Below the pieces are notes generated by a model. That model made no database searches and was not told the origin of the DNA. It saw nothing but the letters and a program-made list of their open reading frames with translations. From an uncultured Dechloromonas sp. (lineage in GTDB: Bacteria; Pseudomonadota; Gammaproteobacteria; Burkholderiales; Rhodocyclaceae), in the NCBI GenBank assembly GCA_937996725.1, contig CALKUR010000151.1:1-6614 (forward strand): 6,614 nucleotides of DNA. Direction: 5' to 3'. This document shows, in pieces, positions 1 to 6,614 of the stretch. The first letter of the stretch is position 1, and every line of letters starts with the position of its first letter. Made by a program: the position numbers and the translations under genes.

Positions 1-740
1 AGAATCTGCTCATCAGTGAGGTGCGATAAACCGAACACCTGTAAACCGGGTACATCAATGATGGTAGTGTCGATCCCTTGCTGATACGCCTGTACCGTGG
101 TGGTCGTGTGGCGGCCGGTATCTAGAAAATGCGAGATCTCACCAATAGTGGCTTTGGCATCTGGGATCAGCGCGTTAATCAACGACGATTTACCCATGCC
201 GGATTGTCCTGTCAGTACGGTGGTTCGGCCATCAATGTTTTTGGCTAACGCATCGATCCCCTGGCCATTCAGCGTGGACGTATGAATGATGGGGATGCCG
301 ATACGAGCAAAGGCGGCTAGCAGGTTTGTGGCACGTGGCAGAAGCTCCGTGAGGTCGGCTTTGTTCAGAATGATCGTGAAATCGATACCTTCAGCCGCAC
401 AGGCAATCTGGCAGCGGGAGAGCAGTTCAGGGTCGAAGGAGGGTTCGGTTGCGACCACAAACCAGACATGGCCGACATTGGCGGCAATCGCCTTCTCTTT
501 GAATTGATCTGAACGCTTGAAGAGATTGTGGCGCGCCTCGATTTCTTCAATAACTGCCTGGGGCTGGCTGACATCGCCCGAATTTCCGAGATCAGTCAGG
601 TACACCAGGTCATTGACCGCGACCTCATGCTTTTTGCCACGGGCAATGCAATGCCATAGCTTGGTGTCTGGATCCCGCGCGACATAGTGCCGACCGTGGC
701 TGGCAATGATGCGGGCGGTGAACATGGTGTCATTAGCCAT
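1..740 (-). CDS. rsgA: Ribosome small subunit-dependent GTPase RsgA, C-terminus cut by window edge
   Basis: Translating the minus strand from the ATG at 738-740 gives 246 residues with no stop before the window edge. RsgA is a circularly permuted GTPase that binds the 30S subunit late in assembly and hydrolyses GTP to help its maturation. The permuted order is visible: an OB-fold region at about residues 1-85, then G4 NKAD (126-129), G1 GQSGMGKSS (178-186), G2-type HTTT (211-214) and G3 DVPG (229-232), followed by LQVFGLSHL as in the family. The C-terminal zinc-binding domain lies outside the window. The start overlaps the end of the upstream M48 peptidase gene by 8 bp and has no clear Shine-Dalgarno sequence (preceding bases are ttaccggtttaaacc). 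Translational coupling is therefore likely, and the first ATG is preferred over the in-frame ATG five codons later. Family assignment is secure; the coupling is inferred. Confidence 0.96.
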   Translation of the reverse strand, partial: MANDTMFTARIIASHGRHYVARDPDTKLWHCIARGKKHEVAVNDLVYLTDLGNSGDVSQPQAVIEEIEARHNLFKRSDQFKEKAIAANVGHVWFVVATEPSFDPELLSRCQIACAAEGIDFTIILNKADLTELLPRATNLLAAFARIGIPIIHTSTLNGQGIDALAKNIDGRTTVLTGQSGMGKSSLINALIPDAKATIGEISHFLDTGRHTTTTVQAYQQGIDTTIIDVPGLQVFGLSHLTDEQI

Positions 741-2016
741 GGTTTAAACCGGTAAATGACTTGAGGTGCGCAATACGCAGTGCGGCGGGGGGGTGTGAGT
801 CATGAAATAGCGAGAAGACGCTATCGGGCGTCAGCGTTGCGGCGTTCTCGCGGTACATGGTGACCAGTGCGTTGATCAATTCGCGCGCCTGACTCGTGTC
901 GGCGGCGTACGTGTCTGCCTCATACTCGTGTTGACGCGACAGGGCATTGCTCAGTGGCGTGAGCGGTAGCAGACAGAGCGGCATCGTCAGGCTGAAGAGC
1001 GCCAGTGCCGTCGCCGGGTTCGCGAAGCTGACACCCAGCGCGTGGTAGAACCAAGGGGCTTCCAGCAGCTGAAATAAGGCCCAGAGTAGCGCTAAAGAAA
1101 TCAGTGACATCGTCAGTAAGCGCTTGGGGAGGTGTTTGCGTTTGTAGTGGCCAATTTCATGCGCCAGTACAGCCTCTAGCTGATCGGGCGTCAGTTGGTT
1201 AATGAGCGTATCGAAAAGCACGATGCGGCGATTTCGACCAAATCCCGTGAAGTAGGCATTGGCATGGGCTGAGCGGCGAGAGCCATCCATGACAAAGAGG
1301 CCGCTGGCCTGAAACTGGCAGCGTGCAAGCAAGGCATCGAGCTTTGCCTTGTGTACCGATTCGGGCATGGGCGTGAACTTGTTAAATAGGGGTGCGATGA
1401 GCACCGGGTAAAAGAAGAGCAATAGCGTGTTGAAACCCATCCAGGCGAGCCAAGCCCAGATCCAGGTCGTTGGACCGGCGTTTTGCAGCAACCAGAGCAA
1501 GAGGGAGAGGATTGGTAAGGCAATCAATACGCCGACGAGGGTGCTACGAACCAGATCAGTGATAAACAGTATGGGTGTCATTCGGTTAAAACCAAAGCGG
1601 GCTTCCAGGCCGAACTGTCGGTAAACCGCAAAGGGTAGATCAATGATGCCGGAGATAATGCCGAGCATTCCCAGAAAGACCAGTCCGGTGAGCAAGGGCG
1701 CATCGCTAGGCGCGAGGTCTAATGACGCGGTGTATAGCAGGTTGATGCCACCGCCCAGCGTCAAAGCCAATAACCAGACTGTCTCGATCAATAACTGCGC
1801 CTGGCCAAGTCGCATTTTGGCGACTGTATAGTCGGCCGCCTTCTGGTGGTCATCCAAGCCAATCGCGGCAGAAAATGCTTCAGGCACTTGGTCACGATGC
1901 AGTTGTACCGAACCGATCTGACGTTGGCAGAGCCAGAAGCGGATGAGCAGGTTGCAAAGCACCAGGATGAGAAAGCTAAGCGTGATATCGGGCATCGGAA
2001 AAGTGAGTTGTGACAC
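733..2016 (-). CDS. M48 family (Ste24/CaaX protease-like) membrane zinc metallopeptidase
   Basis: A 427-residue integral membrane protein. The zinc site is clear: HEIGH at 286-290 gives H286 and H290 as ligands with catalytic E287, and SRQHEYEAD (360-368) provides E364 as third ligand and D368, the ExxAD arrangement of Ste24-type M48 enzymes. Hydrophobic segments lie near residues 10-29, 74-97, 108-130, 155-178, 186-210, 299-318 and 333-353. The N-terminal half (for example QFGLEARFGFNRM, 134-146) resembles the M48 N-terminal domain. Eukaryotic Ste24 trims prenylated proteins; the bacterial substrate is unknown, and membrane-protein quality control is only a possibility. The start is GTG at 2014-2016, with no strong ribosome binding site. 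A TTG in another frame at 2018 is a shadow, and an in-frame ATG at codon 8 is an alternative start. It lies immediately upstream of and overlaps rsgA, and is divergent from orn. Confidence 0.93.
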   Translation of the reverse strand: MSQLTFPMPDITLSFLILVLCNLLIRFWLCQRQIGSVQLHRDQVPEAFSAAIGLDDHQKAADYTVAKMRLGQAQLLIETVWLLALTLGGGINLLYTASLDLAPSDAPLLTGLVFLGMLGIISGIIDLPFAVYRQFGLEARFGFNRMTPILFITDLVRSTLVGVLIALPILSLLLWLLQNAGPTTWIWAWLAWMGFNTLLLFFYPVLIAPLFNKFTPMPESVHKAKLDALLARCQFQASGLFVMDGSRRSAHANAYFTGFGRNRRIVLFDTLINQLTPDQLEAVLAHEIGHYKRKHLPKRLLTMSLISLALLWALFQLLEAPWFYHALGVSFANPATALALFSLTMPLCLLPLTPLSNALSRQHEYEADTYAADTSQARELINALVTMYRENAATLTPDSVFSLFHDSHPPAALRIAHLKSFTGLNHG

Positions 2017-2061
2017 AATGCTGAATCTTATCGCGAGTCAATGTTATTAAGGTAACGACGC
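2017..2061. promoter_or_regulatory. Short divergent intergenic region between the M48 peptidase gene and orn
   Basis: These 45 bp are the only non-coding DNA between two divergent genes, so their promoters must overlap here or extend into the opposite coding region. I find no well-spaced -35/-10 pair on either strand. On the minus strand a TTGACT has no -10 at the right distance, though a weak TAAGAT lies nearby. On the plus strand TGTTAT (2042-2047) is a weak -10 candidate without a matching -35. Promoter function is inferred from gene arrangement only. Confidence 0.35.
2049..2052 (+). promoter_or_regulatory. Ribosome binding site of orn
   Basis: AAGG lies 9 bases upstream of the orn ATG, a usable though short Shine-Dalgarno match. 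It supports the ATG at 2062 as the start, which also gives catalytic residues numbered exactly as in E. coli Orn. Confidence 0.55.
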
Positions 2062-2616
2062 ATGGCAATTGATCAACGACGGCTTGTTTGGCTGGATATG
2101 GAAATGACGGGTTTGGAGCCGGATTCGGACACGATTCTGGAGTTGGCCATGGTCGTGACCGATGCCGATTTGAACGTGGTGGCAGAGTCGTCGGCCTGGG
2201 CCGTGCATCAACCGGATGCCGTGCTCAATGGCATGGATGATTGGAATACGAAAACGCATGGCGCGTCAGGTCTCACGCAACGCGTCCGTGAATCTGCCAT
2301 CGATATGCGTGCTGTTGAACTGGCGGCGATCGAATTCATGCAGGCTTGGGTCGGCAAGGGTGTTAGCCCCATGTGCGGCAATTCGATCTGTCAGGATCGT
2401 CGTTTCATGGCGCGATATATGCCGGAGCTCGTTACCTGGTTCCACTACCGTAATCTCGACGTGAGCACGCTCAAGGAGCTCTGTCGTCGGTGGCGGCCAG
2501 ATTTGTCTGCACAAGTGAACAAAAACGGCGCACATACGGCGCTGGCCGATATTCACGAATCGATTGACGAGTTACGCTTTTATCGAGCGCACTTTATTAA
2601 GGCTGATCAGGCGTAG
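2062..2616 (+). CDS. orn: Oligoribonuclease (DEDDh 3'-5' exonuclease)
   Basis: Orn degrades the shortest RNA products, chiefly diribonucleotides including pGpG, to mononucleotides in the cytoplasm. It thus completes RNA decay and cyclic-di-GMP turnover. The 184-residue protein has the full DEDDh set: D12 and E14 in WLDMEMTGL, D112 in GNSICQDRRF, and H158 and D163 in GAHTALADI. Residues known from E. coli Orn to shape the dinucleotide pocket are also present at the same numbers: L18, H66, S108, Y129 and R130. Length and motifs are those of a complete, functional enzyme. The gene diverges from the M48 peptidase gene across 45 bp. Its last 20 bp overlap, tail to tail, the end of the glycosyltransferase gene on the other strand. 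No intrinsic terminator is visible after the TAG. Confidence 0.98.
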   Translation: MAIDQRRLVWLDMEMTGLEPDSDTILELAMVVTDADLNVVAESSAWAVHQPDAVLNGMDDWNTKTHGASGLTQRVRESAIDMRAVELAAIEFMQAWVGKGVSPMCGNSICQDRRFMARYMPELVTWFHYRNLDVSTLKELCRRWRPDLSAQVNKNGAHTALADIHESIDELRFYRAHFIKADQA

Positions 2617-4312
2617 CACTGACGGCGCGTCGGTAGAGGGTATAGCGCTCTGCACGATTACCCCGGCGATGGCCTGACCAGACTTTGCTGGCGCTTTCCC
2701 AGGCATTCGGTAGCCGCGTTTCGGGTTGGTGGCCGGGGGTTTCAACCAGTAACCATGTGCAGGCTTTGCCGGCATTCAGGCTACTGCGCGGCATTGCACG
2801 CTGTAGCTGATAGGACAGTGCCGAACGCGCGTCGTCAGCCACCTTGTAGGTGGCCACACATCCGGGGTTGTCTAGCTGTCGTGCAATCTGAGTGCCCAAT
2901 CGGGTGAAGCTCATCCCGTGATCTAGCCAAGGTAGCCAGAGCGCAACGGCGAGCGCCCAGGTCAGCGTGACACCGGTAAACCAATGCTGGATACCGCGTA
3001 CCGGTGAGCGCGGGATGTTGCGCATCAGCACAAACCAGCCGATGGTGAGTAGGAAGGCGATGGCTGGTGCGACAAGTGTCAGCGGTGTGCTAAAACCGGG
3101 CTCCAGGCGTGTGACGGTTTGGGCCAGGGCTGCTGGCCAACCGAAGTGCATGGCGATCCAGCCCAGCCAGACGAAACCCGCCGTCAGGGTGAATAGGGTG
3201 AGCGTAAAGGCATCGAGCAGATTCGCTGCGCCGCGCCGCAAATGGGTGACAGATGCGGTTGCTAGTAGCAGCATCGGCATCAGCAGCACAAGGCTTTTCG
3301 ATGGGCGCGCCGAAGCGGTTGTGACTTCGAGAATGAGTGCGAACAGCAGGACGCCCAGTGGTATCAGGTTTTGACGATGCCAGAAGGTGAGGCGGCGACG
3401 CCAGATCGTCCAGGCAGCGATTGGCCAGGTTGGCCAGCTAGTCCAGGCAATGAGCTTGATGAAGTTCAATAGTGCCGTTGGAATATCTGGGACATCACGC
3501 ACAGCGCTGATGGGCCAGACTGCCTTGAATAGGGCGTCTGCGAAGTTAGCGGTTCCCGGATCGCCGAAGGCTGCCGCGTGAATAAACCAGGAAAGCCCCA
3601 GCAGCAGGCCGAGGAGTAGTCCGACTAAGGTATTGATGCGCAAACGGGGCTTGAGCAGAAAAAGGCCCAGCAGGGTTGCGATTAACGGTAGCCCAATGGG
3701 GAGCCCGCCCGCCAAGATGGTGATTCCTAGACCGAGCGCTGTCAGCAGCGAGCCCGGCGAGACCTTTTCAAAGCAGATCCGACTGCTGCCCCAGAAAAAC
3801 ACAGCATAGCCCGCCATGATGGCGAGATCGGGTTGGGTTTCGTGCGCCGTGAGCATGAGCCCAGGGGCACCAAGCATTAGGAAGGGCAGTACGTGGGCGT
3901 CTTCGGCGCTGCAGAAGGTTTTGGCCGCCTCATAGAGCGCATAAAGGCTTAGGCCGATCCAGAACAGGTTGCCGATGCGGGCGGCATCGGGGAGGCCGAG
4001 AAAGAGGCTGAACGGCCAGGCAATCAGCGCATTGACCCAGTAATACAAGGGCGACTGATCCCAGCTCTCCTGCTGGAAAAAGGGCGTCAGCCAACTCCCG
4101 CCTTGAAGCAGTTGGGCAATGACACCGAATTGTTCCGCATCGTCACCGCGCCAGGGTTCGCGTCCGATTAGGCCGGGGATCAGCAGCACGAAAATCAGAC
4201 ACAAGGTGACCGGCCAGCTCATGAGCAGGGGTTGACGCGAATAGGTGCTCCAGCGGACGGGGGCGTCCGGTTGGGCGGAGGGCGGCGTGGGGCGGAGGTC
4301 TAGAAAGGACAT
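2597..4312 (-). CDS. GT-C type membrane glycosyltransferase (ArnT/PMT-like, family 39/83 related)
   Basis: A 571-residue protein with roughly 12-13 hydrophobic segments spread from residue 34 to about 461, then a soluble C-terminal tail of about 110 residues. After the first membrane segment comes REPWRGDDAEQFG (51-63), in the place where ArnT-like enzymes carry the acidic catalytic motif of the first periplasmic loop. D57, D58 and E60 are candidates. It is followed by a GGSWLTPFFQQESWDQSPLYYW stretch (71-92) typical of the family. Such enzymes transfer a sugar from a polyprenyl-phosphate carrier at the periplasmic face. The acceptor cannot be read from sequence, and no lipid A or undecaprenyl-sugar genes are nearby, so calling it ArnT would overreach. 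The ATG at 4310-4312 has no clear ribosome binding site and lies 16 bases after the end of the rpmE terminator T-tract. The first in-frame alternative is M31. Transcription may come from terminator read-through. Confidence 0.85.
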   Translation of the reverse strand: MSFLDLRPTPPSAQPDAPVRWSTYSRQPLLMSWPVTLCLIFVLLIPGLIGREPWRGDDAEQFGVIAQLLQGGSWLTPFFQQESWDQSPLYYWVNALIAWPFSLFLGLPDAARIGNLFWIGLSLYALYEAAKTFCSAEDAHVLPFLMLGAPGLMLTAHETQPDLAIMAGYAVFFWGSSRICFEKVSPGSLLTALGLGITILAGGLPIGLPLIATLLGLFLLKPRLRINTLVGLLLGLLLGLSWFIHAAAFGDPGTANFADALFKAVWPISAVRDVPDIPTALLNFIKLIAWTSWPTWPIAAWTIWRRRLTFWHRQNLIPLGVLLFALILEVTTASARPSKSLVLLMPMLLLATASVTHLRRGAANLLDAFTLTLFTLTAGFVWLGWIAMHFGWPAALAQTVTRLEPGFSTPLTLVAPAIAFLLTIGWFVLMRNIPRSPVRGIQHWFTGVTLTWALAVALWLPWLDHGMSFTRLGTQIARQLDNPGCVATYKVADDARSALSYQLQRAMPRSSLNAGKACTWLLVETPGHQPETRLPNAWESASKVWSGHRRGNRAERYTLYRRAVSATPDQP

Positions 4313-4328
4313 GGGCTGCTAATCATAC

Positions 4329-4359
4329 AAAAAAACAAAAGGCAGCCGTAGCTGCCCTT
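4329..4359 (-). terminator. Intrinsic terminator downstream of rpmE
   Basis: Read on the minus strand, GGCAGC - TACG - GCTGCC forms a 6-bp GC-rich stem with a 4-base loop (plus-strand arms 4341-4346 and 4351-4356), extendable by a G-U and two A-U pairs. The stem is followed directly by TTTTGTTTTTTT (4329-4340). This is a textbook Rho-independent terminator 24-54 bp after the rpmE stop codon. It would end the rho-rpmE transcript and isolate the glycosyltransferase gene. Confidence 0.92.
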
Positions 4360-4382
4360 GTTGTTCTGCCAAGATCGGTAAC

Positions 4383-4598
4383 TTAGGCCGACTTGCGCAG
4401 ACCGCCGAATTTCTGACGGAACTTCTCAACGCGACCGGCGGTATCGACGATCTTTTGCTTGCCCGTGTAGAACGGGTGGCAGTTCGAGCAGACTTCAATG
4501 CTCAGCGGCTTATTCATGGTCGACTTGGTCGTGAACTTTTCGCCGCACGAGCAGGTGACTTCGATATCGTTGTATTCGGGGTGGATGCCAGAGCGCAT
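4383..4598 (-). CDS. rpmE: 50S ribosomal protein L31, zinc-binding type
   Basis: L31 is a protein of the large subunit that bridges to the 30S head. The 71-residue product has the complete zinc site of the C+ type: C16 and C18 (CSC) and C37 and C40 (CSNC). It also has the family signatures IHPEY (5-9) and HPFYTGKQ (41-48) and a basic C-terminus. The zinc-free paralogue form lacks these cysteines, so this is the zinc-replete isoform. The ATG at 4596-4598 is well supported by an AAGGAAA ribosome binding site five bases upstream. The gene follows rho on the same strand with a 112-bp gap, has its own promoter, and ends in a strong terminator. The leader contains a perfect hairpin that might be used for control. 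Confidence 0.98.
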   Translation of the reverse strand: MRSGIHPEYNDIEVTCSCGEKFTTKSTMNKPLSIEVCSNCHPFYTGKQKIVDTAGRVEKFRQKFGGLRKSA

Positions 4599-4603
4599 GG
4601 GAG

Positions 4604-4610
4604 TTTCCTT
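4604..4610 (-). promoter_or_regulatory. Ribosome binding site of rpmE
   Basis: Minus-strand AAGGAAA ends five bases before the rpmE ATG. This is the strongest Shine-Dalgarno match among the gene starts in this window and fits a highly expressed ribosomal protein. Confidence 0.8.
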
Positions 4611-4625
4611 TGGGAGTTGCGTGCC

Positions 4626-4648
4626 GATCCGGCGGATGTGGCCGGATC
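4626..4648 (-). repeat. Perfect inverted repeat (hairpin) in the rpmE leader
   Basis: On the minus strand GATCCGGC and GCCGGATC (plus-strand arms 4641-4648 and 4626-4633) are exact complements, separated by a 7-base loop CACATCC. It lies between the predicted rpmE transcription start and the ribosome binding site. No T-run follows, so it is not an intrinsic terminator for rho. It could be an mRNA structure that stabilises or regulates the rpmE leader, or an operator. Leader-based autoregulation is common among ribosomal protein genes, but binding here is not shown. Confidence 0.6.
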
Positions 4649-4661
4649 CCGTAAGCCGTAA

Positions 4662-4690
4662 ATTATCGCTGACTTTTCAAGCTATTGCAA
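4662..4690 (-). promoter_or_regulatory. Predicted sigma-70 promoter of rpmE
   Basis: On the minus strand TTGCAA (-35, plus 4685-4690) and GATAAT (-10, plus 4662-4667) are separated by exactly 17 bases. They match the consensus hexamers at 4 of 6 and 5 of 6 positions. A start near 4655 would give a leader of about 57 bases containing the hairpin and the ribosome binding site. The promoter lies just after the rho stop, so rpmE can be made independently of rho. Confidence 0.7.
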
Positions 4691-4710
4691 GGGTTTTGGC
4701 CAAGAACGGC

Positions 4711-5970
<1,260 letters not shown>

Positions 5971-6159
5971 GGTGACGGGGTATCTGCGACTGGCGGGATG
6001 AGGGGCGGAACCGGAACCGGTGCCGGCGGGCGGGGCGCCTGCCGGCGCCTGTGCCTGGGCCGCGCTGTGCAGCAGGGGAAGCGCTGCCAGCGCCAGCGCA
6101 TCGCGTCGCGGCGTTGCGCCGGCTGCGGGCGCCTGCAGGCCGTCGTCGGCCGCACGCAG

Positions 6160-6345
6160 GCTCGCAGCCAGGCCTTCGCCGCGAGGGCGGGTACGAGGCG
6201 CGTCGCGCCGGTCTCAGCGCCGCGCAGGTAGGTGGGGGTGTCGGGATAGAACAGCGGCTGCCCGTTCCAGGCGGCCGGCAGCAGCAGCAGCGCCGCCGCG
6301 CCGGCCTCGGCCCCCGGCGCGCGCGACGAACCCGGTGGACGGCGA
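6160..6345 (-). pseudogene. Fragment of an integral membrane protein (N-terminal part), frame broken
   Basis: On the minus strand the frame through TGG at 6267-6269 reads AAALLLLPAAWNGQPLFYPD followed by TPTYLRGAE. That is a leucine-rich membrane segment followed by WNGxPLxxxDTxxYL. From memory this pattern occurs near the N-terminus of a family of uncharacterised proteobacterial multi-spanning membrane proteins, loosely glycosyltransferase-like. No start codon is evident upstream, where the sequence turns into the sigma-factor fragment on the other strand. Downstream the sensible amino-acid pattern moves into another frame (the one open into rho). The limits given are approximate. It could be a remnant, a sequencing-error-broken gene or an assembly fragment. 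Confidence 0.35.
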
Positions 6346-6433
6346 CGACGTGGCCCAGCAGGCGTGGACCCAGGCGCTGGCCGCCTACCCCCGGCTCACC
6401 CACGCCCGCAACCTGCGCTCGTGGCTGTACACG
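6323..6433 (+). pseudogene. ECF sigma factor region 2 fragment
   Basis: The plus frame reads NPVDGDDVAQQAWTQAL, then AAYPRLTHARNLRSWLYT. DxxDVxQxAW followed about 20 residues later by NLRSWLYT is the pattern of region 2 of extracytoplasmic-function sigma factors (promoter melting and core binding), in a form common in actinobacteria. Only about 35 residues are present. The N-terminal part of region 2 and all of region 4 are missing. After LYT, where IAxN-type residues would be expected, the frame stays open but the sequence becomes unrelated. The surrounding open frame from 6020 to 6541 is not a credible single gene. Confidence 0.5.
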
Positions 6434-6541
6434 CCGACGGGAGACCCGGATCGCACGTTCGCGGCTGCGATCGAGCGGGACGCGGCCACGATCGAGGCCG
6501 ACTACGACGCGACGATCGACGTGGTGGCGGTGGGCCTGTGA
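6434..6541 (+). CDS. C-terminal fragment of an unrecognised protein
   Basis: In frame with the sigma-like piece, the last 35 codons before the TGA at 6539-6541 read PTGDPDRTFAAAIERDAATI followed by EADYDATIDVVAVGL. The mixed hydrophobic and acidic pattern looks like real protein, but I do not recognise the family. It ends in a GTGA overlap with the next frame, typical of tightly packed operons or phage modules. Whether it belongs to the same molecule as the sigma-like piece is doubtful. Confidence 0.35.
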   Translation, partial: PTGDPDRTFAAAIERDAATIEADYDATIDVVAVGL

Positions 6542-6614
6542 ACCTGGACTACCTTGCCGGTGCCATAGAGCGTTGGAGCGTGCGCGACGAAGTGATTCCC
6601 GTCGGCTCGCTCAC
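6538..6614 (+). CDS. Start of an unrecognised gene, cut by window edge
   Basis: A GTG at 6538-6540 shares bases with the preceding TGA stop (GTGA), giving a coupled start. The 25 complete codons read MNLDYLAGAIERW then SVRDEVIPVGSL and remain open at the window end. GC falls to about 61% here. The short sequence looks like a soluble N-terminus, but the family cannot be assigned. Small overlapping genes of this type occur in phage structural modules, which is only a suggestion. Confidence 0.4.
   Translation, partial: MNLDYLAGAIERWSVRDEVIPVGSL

Larger units (their letters stand above)
5976..6614. other. High-GC segment of different origin upstream of rho; probable chimeric contig end
   Basis: By hand count, 6001-6540 contains 417 G or C of 540 (77%), against roughly 55-62% per line inside rho and 47% in rsgA. 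The change occurs within about 30 bases of the rho start codon; the exact joint cannot be placed. No intact housekeeping gene is present. Pieces of at least two or three unrelated coding sequences occur on opposite strands with abrupt changes of frame. The last 74 bases drop back to about 61% GC. Misassembly of fragments from a high-GC organism is the simplest reading. A genuine horizontally acquired segment is possible but would have removed the rho leader. Confidence 0.65.

Noticed and set aside
2017..2061. TTGACT as the -35 of the M48-rsgA operon
   Set aside because: The hexamer 16-18 bases further on does not resemble a -10; the nearby TAAGAT is too close.
2619..2632. GACGGCGCGTC palindrome as a terminator after orn
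   Set aside because: The stem is only 4 bp with a 3-base loop and no T-run follows.
2967..3374. 135-residue plus-strand open frame
   Set aside because: Antisense shadow of the glycosyltransferase gene, without motifs or a ribosome binding site.
6006..6019. GGAACC tandem repeat upstream of rho as a regulatory repeat
   Set aside because: Two and a half copies of a 6-mer in GC-rich DNA; no further copies and no link to a known site.
6278..6291. GCA trinucleotide run as a microsatellite
   Set aside because: Only four units; it encodes the leucine run of the membrane-protein fragment on the minus strand.
6020..6541. 173-residue plus-strand open frame as one gene
   Set aside because: Its first 100 residues are an Arg/Ala/Pro-rich shadow of high-GC sequence; only the parts from about 6323 on look like protein, and those look like two different proteins.

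Overview
The window is mostly a compact stretch of a proteobacterial chromosome, best matched to Betaproteobacteria. The evidence is the Rho protein (419 residues, catalytic residues at the same numbers as in E. coli), the zinc-binding L31 directly after it, and the orn / M48 peptidase / rsgA cluster. Lineage below class (Neisseriales would fit) is a guess. GC in the part I counted by hand is about 47-62% per 60-base line, with 5-45 bp gaps and overlapping ends.

Layout, left to right. Positions 1-740 (minus) hold rsgA, cut off at its C-terminus by the window edge. It overlaps by 8 bp the end of a Ste24-like M48 zinc peptidase (733-2016, minus), so the two form a coupled pair. Only 45 bp separate the peptidase from the divergent orn (2062-2616, plus). 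The orn 3' end overlaps by 20 bp the 3' end of a GT-C type membrane glycosyltransferase (2597-4312, minus). Upstream of that gene, on the same strand, lie a strong intrinsic terminator (4329-4359), rpmE (4383-4598), an rpmE leader with a perfect 8-bp hairpin and a good sigma-70 promoter, and rho (4711-5970).

Functionally this is information-processing housekeeping: 30S maturation (RsgA), removal of 2-mers from RNA decay (Orn), ribosomal protein L31 and transcription termination (Rho). Two membrane proteins, a protease and a glycosyltransferase, are interleaved.

The unusual part is the right end. Immediately 5' of rho, at about 5971-6000, GC jumps to 77% (417 of 540 bases in 6001-6540, counted by hand). 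Neither a rho leader nor trxA, the usual neighbour, is present. The segment reads as a patchwork: the N-terminal part of a membrane protein on the minus strand, a region-2 fragment of an ECF sigma factor on the plus strand running in frame into an unrelated tail, and the start of another gene that overlaps it by GTGA. I think a chimeric contig end made of high-GC (actinobacteria-like) pieces is the most likely explanation. A real insertion next to rho is the alternative. I did not find convincing evidence for a new biological system.
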